Below are positions 55,301 through 63,927 of a stretch of 64,000 bases of DNA, in pieces. The notes beneath the pieces were generated by a model, which worked only from the letters and a program-made list of their open reading frames with translations, was not told the DNA's origin and did not search any database. Positions within the stretch are counted from its first letter, which is position 1. The number at the start of each line of letters is the position of its first letter. The stretch lies in the NCBI RefSeq assembly GCF_037042905.1, contig NC_087253.1:11017001-11081000 (forward strand), written 5' to 3'. The position numbers were made by a program, and so were the translations under genes. This stretch comes from Lytechinus pictus. Its lineage: Eukaryota; Echinodermata; Echinoidea; Temnopleuroida; Toxopneustidae.

Positions 55301-56536
55301 CCATGTTGGGGGAATCAACATCAAAATCTTAACCTAAGGTTAAGTTTTTGAAATGTCATCATAACTTAGAAAATATATGGACCTAGTTCATGAAACTTAT
55401 ACATAAGGTTAATCAAGTATCACTGAACATCCTGCATGAGTTTCACATCACATGACCAAGGTCAAAGGTCATTTAGGGTCAATGAACTTTGGCCAAATTG
55501 GGGTATTTGTTGAATTACAGCCATAAATTTGAAAGTGTGTTGGTCTAGTTCATAAAACTTGGACATAATAGTAATCAAGTATCACTGAACATCCTGTGCG
55601 AGTTTCAGGTCACATGATCAAGGTCAAAGGTCATGTAAGGTCAAAGAACTTTGGCCACGTTGGGGGTATTTGTTGAATTGCCATCATATCTCTATAAGTG
55701 TATTGGTCTAGTTCATAAAACGTGGAAATAAGAGTAACCAAGTATCACTGAACATCTTGTGCGAGTTATAGTAGTTTTCAAAATCAGCACTGCTGCTATA
55801 TTGAATCGCGTGATGCAGGTGAGACGGCCAGAGGCATTCCACTTGTTGTGAAAATTTGGCAATATGAGACAATATATGGGACAATGCTGTATGTATACAG
55901 TCAATTCGGGTTTCAGTTTTGCATTCTTATCCCATGTATTTGATAGGGACAGCCCCTGTTTTGGGGGAAAAAAAATCTTCACCCAAACTTACCCAGTGTC
56001 TCTTCTTTTGTGCAAGATTTCTTTATGGTTGTGTCCCTATTTTAAGTTTTTGTAGTTGCTTGCATGTGACGTCACAAAGGCAAAACTTTAGACTCTCTCA
56101 TTCTTTGATGGATTTTCGTAAAGAGTAGTTCACCAATATTCTTCCCTAACTTTTATCAAAGCCACCTTATCCTCGGGATGAATTTACCCTTTTGTGGACA
56201 TAAAGATGCAAAACACATTGACCACTTGAAACTTCATGAAGATTTTTATAACAAACTCAAAAGCTATGTGAATCAATGGTTTTAAACTCCAGTATACACT
56301 CTTGATGATCATAATAAATTATTGTTTTCATGTTTTTATTAAACAGAGAGGCCAAACATGTTGACAAGAATGCTCCGAAGTCCATCGACCCTCATCAGCC
56401 AATCATCCGCTCTTCTGTGAACACGCCCCCGCAAAGGCTCATGGGAATGATATCAAGACCCGTCACGGCAAAGGCGGCACTCCAGCGACAGGCCCTGCCT
56501 AACAGGACTAAGAATAATCCGTATACTAGTATGTGA
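43181..56536 (+). CDS. LRRC56: LRRC56 orthologue, axonemal dynein transport factor (12 coding exons)
   Basis: Coding segments: 43,181-43,300; 44,208-44,295; 45,219-45,376; 47,819-47,901; 48,347-48,461; 49,013-49,232; 50,123-50,278; 51,058-51,170; 51,807-51,961; 53,222-53,481; 54,542-54,761; 56,347-56,536. All join in phase (1,878 nt, 625 aa; human LRRC56 is about 540 aa). Residues 31-70 hold the family signature (FLEDYISP..VDTSETSLGNFG). Residues 71-188 are about five leucine-rich repeats. A cap-like NYRLSVWKAVPQLKVLDD follows near 193-210. Residues 262-313 are a basic Gly-Arg-Pro-Ser low-complexity segment. The conserved DLTHGSGGVLCGNP block lies near 325-340, and an Asp run at about 382-388. 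LRRC56/ODA8 acts in the cytoplasm and cilium in outer dynein arm assembly and transport. Identification rests on the colinear family motifs. Confidence 0.92.
43500..43671. repeat. Long hairpin 'CTAAGCTTTCGATCCTAGCAG', copy 2 (intron 1)
   Basis: Arms of about 55 bp around 'gcaaaaaatctttgc', with the same arm sequence as 19,471-19,582. The shared left flank starts at 'gcaaaaagaagctgctgaaaactgctta'. Confidence 0.9.
44208..44295 (+). CDS. LRRC56: LRRC56 coding exon 2
   Basis: Acceptor CACTGCAG, donor TTTG|GTAAGA. Encodes the conserved VDTSETSLGNF block. Confidence 0.92.
44391..44700. mobile_element. 'AGGAAACC' MITE, internally deleted copy (intron 2)
   Basis: TTAA at 44,387-44,390 and 44,701-44,704. 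It has the full left arm of the 10,786 element but only the outer ~65 bp of the right arm. Confidence 0.88.
45219..45376 (+). CDS. LRRC56: LRRC56 coding exon 3 (LRRs)
   Basis: Poly-T tract and GCAG acceptor, donor AAG|GTGAGT. Encodes LPNLKQLKLNDS and LSVLWMSRC repeats. Confidence 0.93.
45644..45850 (+). mobile_element. tRNA-derived SINE (intron 3)
   Basis: A box tgcctagtgga, B box gttcgaatccc. The body is 'cggcaataagttgatccacattgtgctgcacgcaacccagg'. The tail has degenerated. Confidence 0.8.
46068..47780. mobile_element. 1.7 kb inverted-repeat transposon, CTCTAA target duplication (intron 3)
   Basis: The exact 14-bp ends CATACCTGCCAACC and GGTTGGCAGGTATG are flanked by the direct repeat CTCTAA (46,062-46,067 and 47,781-47,786). 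After the left end come repeated 'attccgattttt' blocks. Two GC-rich patches lie at 46,905-47,000 and 47,695-47,740. No transposase was recognised, so it is a non-autonomous or decayed copy. The superfamily is not assigned. Confidence 0.85.
47819..47901 (+). CDS. LRRC56: LRRC56 coding exon 4 (LRR)
   Basis: Acceptor TTTTTAACAG, donor GG|GTGAGT. The acceptor lies only 38 bp after the transposon end, so the branch point and polypyrimidine tract must fit in that remnant. Confidence 0.92.
48347..48461 (+). CDS. LRRC56: LRRC56 coding exon 5 (LRR)
   Basis: Acceptor TTTCAAACAG, donor AAG|GTCAGT. Encodes the last repeat, LQALSLEGNPVC. Confidence 0.92.
48500..48715. repeat. Imperfect 'ATCTGGTGTTGGTGTTA' repeat (intron 5)
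   Basis: About ten scattered (c)tggtgtt units in varied spacing. It resembles the GGTGTT-rich interior of the MITE at 7,660. Confidence 0.65.
48815..48960 (-). mobile_element. SINE 3' part (intron 5)
   Basis: 'catttatatagcgcttaatacaaatgtttctaagcgctgcatactattacc' is the inverse of the SINE tail seen at 27,450-27,520. Confidence 0.65.
49013..49232 (+). CDS. LRRC56: LRRC56 coding exon 6
   Basis: Acceptor GATACACCAG, donor GGGG|GTGAGT. Encodes the post-LRR cap and a Ser-rich linker ending in a Gly run. The ORF reads on past the donor, so intron retention would add about 33 residues. Confidence 0.9.
49251..49450. repeat. 'GTCTCACCTGCATAGC' element, short copy (intron 6)
   Basis: Starts 'gtctcacctgcatagcaaagcgagacgtagacgctgcttttccgatgg' and continues 'cataacttagaaagtatatggacctagttcatgaaa'. 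It is a fragment of the family at 55,061. Confidence 0.8.
49568..49805 (-). mobile_element. SINE (intron 6)
   Basis: The (AAT)n tail, then 'gtatagcgcttcatacattggtttctaagcgctttacattgc', followed by body sequence up to 'cgcgtaccggg', all in reverse orientation. The tRNA-like head is not obvious. Confidence 0.65.
50123..50278 (+). CDS. LRRC56: LRRC56 coding exon 7 (Gly-Arg-Pro-Ser rich)
   Basis: Acceptor TTTTTAG, donor GGAG|GTGAGA. Encodes GRRPGS-type repeats, a basic and probably disordered linker. Local GC is higher than in the neighbouring introns. Confidence 0.88.
50735..51012 (-). mobile_element. tRNA-derived SINE (intron 7)
   Basis: The inverse strand carries 'gggattcgaatcc' (B box), the body 'ttgctgaaggaaaacacg', '..cctcacctgggttgagtgcagcac' and an (AAT)n tail. 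It ends about 45 bp before exon 8. Confidence 0.8.
51058..51170 (+). CDS. LRRC56: LRRC56 coding exon 8
   Basis: Acceptor CCATGCAG, donor AAG|GTGAGT. Encodes the conserved LTHGSGGVLCGNP motif. Confidence 0.93.
51171..51806 (+). other. Intron 8 of LRRC56
   Basis: AT-rich. A block at 51,545-51,705 with 'cgggggatcatttgaccccccc' looks like part of an unknown repeat. Confidence 0.5.
51807..51961 (+). CDS. LRRC56: LRRC56 coding exon 9
   Basis: Acceptor TTTTATTCAG, donor AA|GTACAA (weaker). Encodes the Asp run and a helical IFDELRTWKAAHE segment. Confidence 0.9.
52165..52240 (+). mobile_element. SINE tail fragment (intron 9)
   Basis: 'cttcagcaagaaattgatccaaattgtgcttcacccaactcgggtgaggtaaatgggtac' with no tRNA-like head. 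Confidence 0.65.
52245..53045. mobile_element. 'GTGTTTC(A/G)CAAAGA' MITE split by a later insertion (intron 9)
   Basis: The left end 'gtgtttcacaaagaatgaaatctgac' lies at 52,250. The right part runs from 52,883 to 'cacttaaatctttgcgaaacaccc' (about 53,042). The TTAA-type MITE at 52,281-52,878 has inserted between them. An unbroken relative is at 61,628-61,830. Confidence 0.75.
52281..52878. mobile_element. TTAA-flanked 'AAGTCCACC' MITE, nested (intron 9)
   Basis: TTAA at 52,277-52,280 and 52,879-52,882. The ends are aggtcaagtccacc and ggtggacttgtcct. Long arms share 'aaatcggatgtaaaatgagaaagt' with 'acatccgatcttgatgaaatt'. A good match to 58,799-59,399. Confidence 0.9.
53222..53481 (+). CDS. 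LRRC56: LRRC56 coding exon 10
   Basis: Acceptor CCTTGTAG, donor TCTA|GTAAGT. Encodes an acidic stretch followed by a Pro-rich stretch. The antisense ORFs are shadows. Confidence 0.9.
53528..53790 (+). mobile_element. tRNA-derived SINE (intron 10, first)
   Basis: A box tggctgagtgg, B box gttcaaatccc. The body is 'ttcggcaaggcatttatctacattttccagtctccacccagg'. The tail is 'cttagaaaaacatattaagcactatatacat'. Confidence 0.82.
53791..54125 (+). other. Intron 10 of LRRC56, central part
   Basis: No repeat or RNA gene was recognised. Confidence 0.45.
54130..54400 (+). mobile_element. tRNA-derived SINE (intron 10, second)
   Basis: A box tggtccagtag. The body is 'cggcaagaaatttatccacattgtgctgcactcaacccgggtgagg' and the tail 'gatatgcgctatataagcatgatgg'. 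The B box is damaged (gtgttaaaatccc). Confidence 0.82.
54542..54761 (+). CDS. LRRC56: LRRC56 coding exon 11
   Basis: A long pyrimidine tract and CTCTCAG acceptor, donor CC|GTACGT. Encodes a Ser/Arg-rich segment. The donor at 54,762 keeps the frame with exon 12. Confidence 0.88.
54790..54952. mobile_element. 'AACACAAAGGTTAGCGATTAATCGC' family MITE, copy 2 (intron 11)
   Basis: 'cataatgtaggttagcgattaatcgc' pairs with 'gcgattaatcgctaacctttgtgttatg'. The interior block 'ctgaccaggaaccaatcag' is shared with 60,167-60,328. Confidence 0.75.
55061..55826. mobile_element. 'GTCTCACCTGCAT' element with four internal repeats (intron 11)
   Basis: It is bounded by GTCTCACCTGCAT and its inverse ATGCAGGTGAGAC. 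After a (GGC)n patch come four diverged units of about 160-195 bp. Their core 'atcaagtat(t/c)actgaacatc' starts near 55,218, 55,413, 55,574 and 55,737. They share 'catgaccaaggtcaaaggtcat'. No ORF. Confidence 0.82.
55827..56346 (+). other. Intron 11 of LRRC56, 3' part
   Basis: No repeat was confirmed. 'ttgcattcttatcccatgtatttgataggg' at 55,917 is loosely similar to 54,956. Confidence 0.4.
56347..56536 (+). CDS. LRRC56: LRRC56 coding exon 12 (C-terminus, stop)
   Basis: Acceptor TTATTAAACAG; TGA at 56,534-56,536. The exon starts with the last base of a Pro codon completed across the junction. Encodes a basic C-terminal tail. Confidence 0.88.
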
Positions 56537-56739
56537 TCGATGTAGATATTCTAGGACTAGTTTGTGATCTACTATACAGATGGATTAGTTTGAGCTGATT
56601 GTAAAACACCCAGTCCTACAGTCCTAGAAAAGTTTATTATAGCAAGGCTTCTACCACTGACACGCACGTACATGTACATGTAGCTTGGTGCATCAAGATT
56701 GCCGATGCCTTCTATAATAGAATTTGATTGTGACTTATC

Positions 56740-57470
56740 TAGAGAGTTAGATGGGCTTATCTATTCTAGCACTGACTTGAAAGTGCATAGCAAGACCAGG
56801 ACTACTTACTGGAAGAGCACTTCCCAGCAGAAAAACTGTTATATTCTATACAACTATGGGATCTCCGCCTAGACTAGATTTGCTGGTCTTGATAACAGGG
56901 TAGCCCCCCTCAACCTTGTACCGTCTTGAGCGTGGATAACAAGACTAGGACTGCTTTATAGAATGATAAATCACTTCCCAGCAAAGATACTGTTATCTTC
57001 TAGACAAGCATAGAATCTCCTATACAAGGGTGGGATCTCCAAGACTAAATTTGCTGGTCTTTGGTGACAGAGTAGCCCCTCAACCTAGCACTGTCTTGAG
57101 AGTGAATAGCAAGACTATGACTACTTAGAAGGATAAATCACTCCCCAGCAGAGATACTGTAATCTCCTATGCAAGTATAGTATCTCCTATACAAGGATGA
57201 GATCTGCACTAGATTTGCTGGCCTTTGATGATAGGGTGACCTCTCAACCTAGCGCCATCTTGAGAGTGAATAGCAAGATTAGGACTACATGGAAGGATAC
57301 ATCACTTTCCATCAGAAATACTGTTATCTTCTTTCAAGTATGGATCTTCTAGACTAATGGGATAGAGCGATATGATGAACTAAGTTAGAGTGATGTTTAG
57401 TGGAGCTCATCGTCCTAGTGCAGGTTCGATTGTGAATAGCAAGGCTTGGACCAAGAACAAGTTGGGACAG
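56740..57470. repeat. Diverged tandem repeat after the LRRC56 stop, ~150-180 bp unit
   Basis: Five copies of the core 'gtg(a)atagcaaga' near 56,783, 56,932, 57,112, 57,266 and 57,432. Each is followed by 'actact', 'cacttcccagca', 'atactgttatctt', 'gggatctcc' and 'tttgctggtctt' blocks. It probably lies in the LRRC56 3' UTR, but no polyadenylation site can be fixed. Confidence 0.8.
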
Positions 57471-57604
57471 TAGCACTTCAGAGCAGGACCACTGAATCTT
57501 GTACAGTATGTCGTCTTTTAGTCCACATGCAGATGGGCTGGGTCTATCATAACAGTGTTGCTTGTCCTAATGCAGACAAGATTTGGACTACCTGCGGCCG
57601 CACT

Positions 57605-57835
57605 GTGGTTCATGAGTTGTAGGGGAGGCGCGATTGCTAAGTCGGTAGATTGGGGGTTTCGTATTCCGGTGACCCAGGTTTGATTCTCAATCGGTGCGCT
57701 AGTGCCCTTTCCTAAGGCATTTAAATCCTCATTACCAGGTCCCTCGGAGAGAGGACCTTCAGCCGTCGGTCCTCCGGTTGCTTGCTTACAAGCATTCATG
57801 CTTTTTTAGCAATCAGGTAAAAAATCACTACCATA
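57605..57835 (+). mobile_element. tRNA-like SINE or relic
   Basis: The 'ggcgcgattgctaagtcggtagattggggg' head and 'caggtttgattctcaatc' (B-box-like) are followed by 'gccctttcctaaggcatttaaatcctcattaccaggtccctc'. It is less similar to the other SINEs. Confidence 0.55.
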
Positions 57836-58794
57836 TTAAACTAGATTGGTACCTTACTAGTGCGGGATGCCCACAGGTAATGCACAGCAAGATGGTAGTG
57901 ATGTGGGCCTTGCGTTTAGTTTAATGATGAAATAATGGCATATGCTAAATTAAAATGGCTCATTTCCAAAATCTGTGCTAAAATCCATTTTTCGTAATGA
58001 ATTAACAAGGGGGGGGGGTTGATATTGTGTTTGAAGGTTAATTGGAGTCTTGGTTTTGGTGCATCAGTCACGAATGCTGTGTCACCAAGTGTGACCAAAT
58101 TGATTTTATTTTACTTGTAGATAGATATTTGCATGATGTGTGTGGTTGATTAGTGGAATACATTCAGCCTTGGAGGCTACTGTGTGCCATTGATTCCAAT
58201 TAAAAATAGGAATATTTTTGTGAAAAAAAACTCACTAGCTTTGTTCTGACAATCACTTATAGTTTAGACTGTTTTAAAAAGTAGAGAAAACAATTTCCTT
58301 CTTTGACGTGGGCAGTGTTTCACAATGCATTAAGTCGTGGATTTCCTTTGACCAATTTACTCTCAGCCAATGAGATGAAGTGTTTATTGTAGCTTTTAAC
58401 ATTTGCCAGTGAAGATCACTGAAGAATTGTTTCATGAAAACCTCCCTACTAGCAGAGCAATCATGGGAATCACTTTCTTTGTGGTAGCAGAGCTAATGCT
58501 ACATGTAGTATTGACCATAAAGACATTGCTTATGTAGTTATTTGCAGTGTATTAAAAAGCGGAGATGTGATAAATGATTTTTTTTGAGTGAAAGACGTAA
58601 GATTTTATCATAACATTTTATCATTCCTATGGAAAGTGACTTTTGTAGATACATGTAGAAAACCTTAGAAATTTGTAGGTAGTAAAGAAAATTTGTTTAT
58701 TTTCATGATTCCAAATGGAATTTATGGACATCTTTCATTAATTAATCTCTCAGAATACCACTATGTTTCTTCATACTGTAAATTAGTCATACCC
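57836..58794. other. Anonymous DNA downstream of LRRC56
   Basis: Nothing recognised apart from a G9 run near 58,010-58,018. Confidence 0.4.
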
Positions 58795-58798
58795 TTAA

Positions 58799-59399
58799 AG
58801 GACAAGTCCACCCCAACAAAAAGTTTATTTTAATAAAAAGAGAAAATCCAACAAGCAAAACACTGAAAATTTCCTCAAAATTGGATGTAAAATAAGAAAG
58901 TTATGGCCTGTTAAAGTTTCGCTTCATTTCACAAAAAAGTTATATGCACATCTCAGTCGGTATGCAAATGAAGGGACTGATGACGTCAACCACTCACTAT
59001 TTCTTTTGTATTCTACTATATGAAATATTCTGATTTTCTCTCCCTTGCCATGTGAAGTAGATTTTTATTCCTCCTTGAACATGTGGAATTAACATTGTTT
59101 AACATTATGTGGTTGAGTCATGTTTTACATTATTGTCAATTCTAAAAAATAAATAATGTATAATTCAAACAACAAAAACAAAGGAAATAGTGAGTGATGG
59201 ACATCATCGACTCTCATTTGCATATCACTGAGTTGTGCATATACATTGTACAGTAACTGTTTTGAGAAAAATAAGCAAAACTTTAAAATGTCACAACTTT
59301 CTTATACTACATCCGATTTTGATGAAATTTTCAGCATTATGCTTGTTAGATTTTTCTTTAGTGATTCAAATCAACATTTTTCTGGGGTGGACTTGACCT
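58799..59399. mobile_element. TTAA-flanked 'AAGTCCACCCC' MITE
   Basis: TTAA at 58,795-58,798 and 59,400-59,403. The ends are aggacaagtccacccc and ggggtggacttgacct. About 600 bp with long imperfect arms. Non-coding. Confidence 0.9.
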
Positions 59400-59403
59400 T
59401 TAA

Positions 59404-60160
59404 TGTGTAAATTAGAGTGCCATCACATATGAACTATATAATGGACCAACAAAAACAGATTTTGAAGAATTGTGATTCTTATCCTGATCATATCACTGCA
59501 TTTGTTTTTATTAACCCTTCCAGTCACAAACAAGTTAAGCTTCTTTTGTGTTAAGATTATTTTTGAGGGCTAACCAAGAGTAACTACGTGATTGAATGTA
59601 ATTTTGTAAACCATAGTAGCACAATATCATTGAAGTGAGTGAGACTTTAAAAGACTGAATATTTTGTGAGATCTTAAACATAGGCAGCCTATTAAAAAAA
59701 AAAATCATTGATTTTGGTTTTTCTTAGGACATTTCATGAAAGCAGCGATGGAATGTATCAAGTAAAGATAAATAAAATTTGACTTTTATCATATTTTCCC
59801 TATTATTACAGAATAGCCATTTAAACATTGATTTTCTTGACTACTGGGTGATCATATTTCCCTCTGAAAGAAAATTTCCGACATTAGTTACTATTACGCA
59901 GTGGGGCCCTGACATGCATTTTTCTTATTCAATAATGCAAGCAAAGATTAGTTAAATCAGAACTGTAATTGAATACATTGAGAACTGAGATGCATGTTAT
60001 TTTTTTAGAAAAGTTGATGTGAAGAATATACTACCCTTGTTCAGCTAAAATAATCATTTCAAATCATTTTGTCCGATAGCAGGGACAAAAAAATCACGCA
60101 GGGGCTTGGAGCTAATTTACCCCCAAAATGCCCCCGAGCATCCTGGGAAACTATAGAGAG
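59404..60160. other. Anonymous intergenic DNA
   Basis: Nothing recognised. Confidence 0.4.
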
Positions 60161-60166
60161 CTCCAA

Positions 60167-60328
60167 GGCTCCGTAAAACAAAGGTTTGTGATGAATCGCA
60201 AATATGAAAGAACCGCACTGATTGGTTCCTGGTCAGAATTTTAAACCAACTCCGTGTGTAACATTGATATTGATTGGTCAGTTCATTTAGCGATTGATCA
60301 CTAATCTTTGTGTTAAGGAGCCCTGGAG
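60167..60328. mobile_element. 'AACACAAAG' family MITE, copy 3
   Basis: 'ggctccgtaaaacaaaggtttgtgatgaatcgc' pairs with 'gcgattgatcactaatctttgtgttaaggagcc'. The interior is 'attggttcctggtcag'. Confidence 0.75.
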
Positions 60329-60391
60329 TTCTCCACAGTCCAATGTAGACTGTAATACCATGTAGCCAATTTCAGCAGAGTAGCCCTGGGG

Positions 60392-60567
60392 GCCATTTCA
60401 TGAAGCTCTTCGTAAGTTAAGAGTGACTTTAAGAACGACTGGTGATCCTTTCTTACGCGCTAAACCATCGCCAATGAACATTTTGGTATATACTATTTAC
60501 CACAAGAAATGATCACCAGTCTTTCTTAAAGTCGCTCTTAACATACGAACAGCTTTATGAAACACCA
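60392..60567. mobile_element. 'TTTCAT(A/G)AAGC' MITE
   Basis: 'ggccatttcatgaagctcttcgtaagttaagagtgactttaagaacgactggtgatc' pairs with its inverse ending 'cgaacagctttatgaaacacc'. A second copy runs off the window end at 63,928. Confidence 0.88.
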
Positions 60568-60844
60568 ACCAGGAAAGTTTGTTAATAATTTATTGCCTTT
60601 CTGATAGGGATTGAATACTGATGAAATACATGTACTTTGTGCGAGTTACATTGTGTATTCAAGAAATGTATTCAAGAAAAGAAAATGTATTCTTGCCTTT
60701 TCTAGTCTAGTTCCGTCCAGAGTAGGTAAATAGAGTATCACACACCTTGAATGTCTTTCATTGAATACCTGTATATATGGAGATAGAATGATGTCAGTTG
60801 GGGAAGTCATCTTGCCTTAAAACTTTTTTTTTTGCATCAGTATT

Positions 60845-61190
60845 GTTTATTTATTGATGGTAGCGGTTCTGACTCAACTTCAGAGGGTCGTACAGTATGT
60901 TCAAATCACATCGTGGCATGGCATTCTTCGGTAATGCGTCGATCCACTCTTGGCCACTCTCCACCCATTTGTTATTTTTGGTACCGGGTAGGACGTGGAT
61001 GTCATAGGCTTAGCAAGAAGAGCATCAACTGCCCATTGCTGGAATACTCCCGAGGGACTGATAAAGTGCATACATTATATGTGGGAATGCCAGAATCCAA
61101 TGATTGGGTAATAATGTACCTGTATATTGCATACAGACATCAATCCATAATGATAAGTGCTGTGTAAAGTCGGAATATTATCATCATTAT
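60845..61190 (+). mobile_element. Decayed tRNA-derived SINE
   Basis: 'gatggtagcggttctgac', 'cagagggtcgtacagtatgttcaaatcac', 'cttcggtaatgcgtcgatccactcttggccactctccaccc' and a tail 'gataagtgctgtgtaaagtcggaat' parallel the SINE at 27,105. Confidence 0.75.
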
Positions 61191-61620
61191 GACCTAACTT
61201 CTAACATTATTCTCTCTCCATATATGATTTCCTGCCTTAATGTGTTATCTTTGCCTTAAAAATGAATTATTGCATCATTATCAATTGGACAGAAGTACTT
61301 AAAAAATAACAATTTTCATGAAAAAGCAATGTTCATAGATTTTTGCTCATAGTTGATAATGACAGAAATAACTTGCTATTTGTGTGTGGAGTGTCTTAAG
61401 CATTTTGATGTGCCAATTATTACCGACATGTGTGATAATGTATTTAAGTACATTAGTAACTTGTTTCTGTAACATCTTCTTTCTTCCATTTCCTCATGTA
61501 TTAATTAGCAATATACTTGTACATGTATAGGGTACTATATGGTGGCCGGAAGTGTTGTATTTTCTCATCTTAAGTTGTAAAAGTGATTCTTACTTTTATG
61601 GCATTATCTTTAATTTGATG
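61191..61620. other. Anonymous intergenic DNA
   Basis: Nothing recognised. Confidence 0.4.
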
Positions 61621-61627
61621 ATCTTAA

Positions 61628-61832
61628 ACCAGGGGGATGTTTCACAAAGATTTAAGTATGACTTAGAGTTGCTTGTATTATAAAAGACATGACTGCATTG
61701 GTCAGATCATGCCAAAAGGACGTGCACTACTGCGTATCAATCAATGAGAATATACGTTACATTTTGTGTGTATGTCAGTATTTAAGCACGACTCTTGAGT
61801 CAAACGTAAATCTTTATGATAAACCCCCCTGG
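61628..61832. mobile_element. 'GTTTCACAAAGATTTAAGT' MITE
   Basis: 'gggggatgtttcacaaagatttaagtatgact' pairs with 'gagtcaaacgtaaatctttatgataaacccccc'. Same family as the split copy at 52,245. Confidence 0.75.
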
Positions 61833-63849
61833 TTATATAGATTGATCCCGTTTTATCATATGTAAAGGAGAACACAAACCCCATGGACAATCAGTTTCCA
61901 AGAAAATAAAAGGATATAAAGACCTGTAGATACATGTAGGTCAAAGTTTGAACAAAATCAAACAATAATATATAAGTTTACACCTTTTATAATTGATAAA
62001 AATTGCAATCACTATATCTTTTTCAAATTAGCCACATATTCACATAGCTCCCATAGGGAGATAGGGTTGGGACTGCTCGCCCCTTTGGCTCCAATAAATA
62101 AAATTAACTAAAATTACTTGAGCACTGTGCTTAGGTTTGTGTGCTCTAATAAAATTTGCATTTATATTGTGATCAATATTTTCTTGAATAATTGATGGTG
62201 TTCTCAGGGGCTAGTCAAAAGGAATTAAATAGGATATTTTCTTCTAGAAATAGGATTTTTGAAACTTGTAAGAATGATGATTGTTGGTATGTTTCAATTG
62301 TTTAAAGAAATATAGGAGTTTAGGCTTGAAAATACTAAATAGGATATAAAGAAATTACAAATAGGATACACTCATTAGTAGCCTCTGTTGATTTCCAATT
62401 TTCAGATTAGTGTGTATTGGTAAATCTCTTTTTAGGCAATAAACATAATTAACTACTTGTACATTAAGGATGCCAGTCAGTTTTGCTCATGAGCATGAAA
62501 AGAAACCAAAACATGTTTGCTGTACAATAGACTAGTATATAGCCCTTAATAGCTTGAAGTGGGTAATTATCAATGCTTGAAATCAGGCACGAGCCTAAAT
62601 AGACAGACCATATGCTAGTACATGTAGACTAATTTCTAATGAACCAATTTTTTATACACTGATACTGATAGTTCAAAAACAAAAACATCTGTTGATTTCA
62701 AGAAATTGGTTTGAATTTTCAGCGAAGACAACAAATAATTATGATGAATTCAGAATTTCATGAAATATATTTATTCAAAATACTAGTAAGGCATTTCCAT
62801 CACCAACAAGATAGTTTATTTGCTAGTGGTATTTTTTTTTACAGATGAATTTGAGGATTTTCAAATTGACCAAAACTTGAATGTGTGATTGAAATCTGTA
62901 TATTTGTATGATATAAATAAATGTCATCAATGTCTATCATATTTACACTGTTTGTTTTGACTTATTTATGTAATTACTGTAATGAGAGAAATTTCAGGGT
63001 AACTCGGATGTATTTATCGTAGTTTGCAGATCTCAAAGAAAGATAGAGACTCAAACTTTACAAAGTTGAATCTGCACAAGTCAAATAATTTCCTAAATCA
63101 ATGGTCTGTTCCATTTTTTATTCTATAATTATATTGTTTCTAACAACCATTTGGTCCAATCATCATTTTGTATAATAATATACTTTTCATTAACATTTTC
63201 AGAAAATTAGAAAAATGTGCTTTGTTCCTAAATCGGAACGTGGACCAGTCGTAAGGTGTGCGGAGGCCTTTTAATTGTTGCATGTGTATAATAAACACTT
63301 TAATTCATGGAAGAAGAAGCAAAAAATGATTATCTACAAATTCATTTTGAAAGGATGGAATCATCTTTTAATGCACACACAAGCTTTCTTGGAATACATT
63401 TCAATTTCATTATGTACAAGTACAAATACATAGTCTATACAATAAGAACAATCTTTTCTTTTTACATCAACCTATTTACAAATATACTGTTCTTCGCCTA
63501 TCTACATGTAAATACTCTGTCTGGAGGATTGCATAGTCCAAATGGGAATTTCAGCTTTATGTCTTAATAAGTACTGCATGCATATTCACTTCACAATACA
63601 AGCTAAACTTTACTGGATAAAATAAAACAGATGCTAGAAAATGCAATGTTGCATTGTTTCTTAAACACCAACAGGATAGAATAACAATTGTGTTTGGGGT
63701 TAATTTTCTCTCCAAATGCCCACAATAGCTCTAGAAATCTAAAGAAAAAAAAACGAAAATCCTGGGCCACCAATCAGGGAATCCAAAGTAAAAATCCCAA
63801 ACCATGCCATTGATTTTCTTCAAGGAATATAACCAAACTGCGATGTGAT
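61833..63849. other. Anonymous intergenic DNA
   Basis: No gene or repeat was recognised. AATAAA signals lie at 62,916 (with a GT-rich stretch 30 bp on) and 63,290 and could serve a transcript ending here, but no coding exon is linked to them. Confidence 0.4.
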
Positions 63850-63927
63850 TCACCCAAGGTAATCTCAGCTATAATGTAATTTACTTCAGCAAGAAATTGA
63901 TCAAAATTGTGCTGCACTAAACCCTGG
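63850..63927 (+). mobile_element. SINE body fragment
   Basis: 'cttcagcaagaaattgatcaaaattgtgctgcactaaaccc', interrupted by or abutting the next MITE. Confidence 0.65.
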
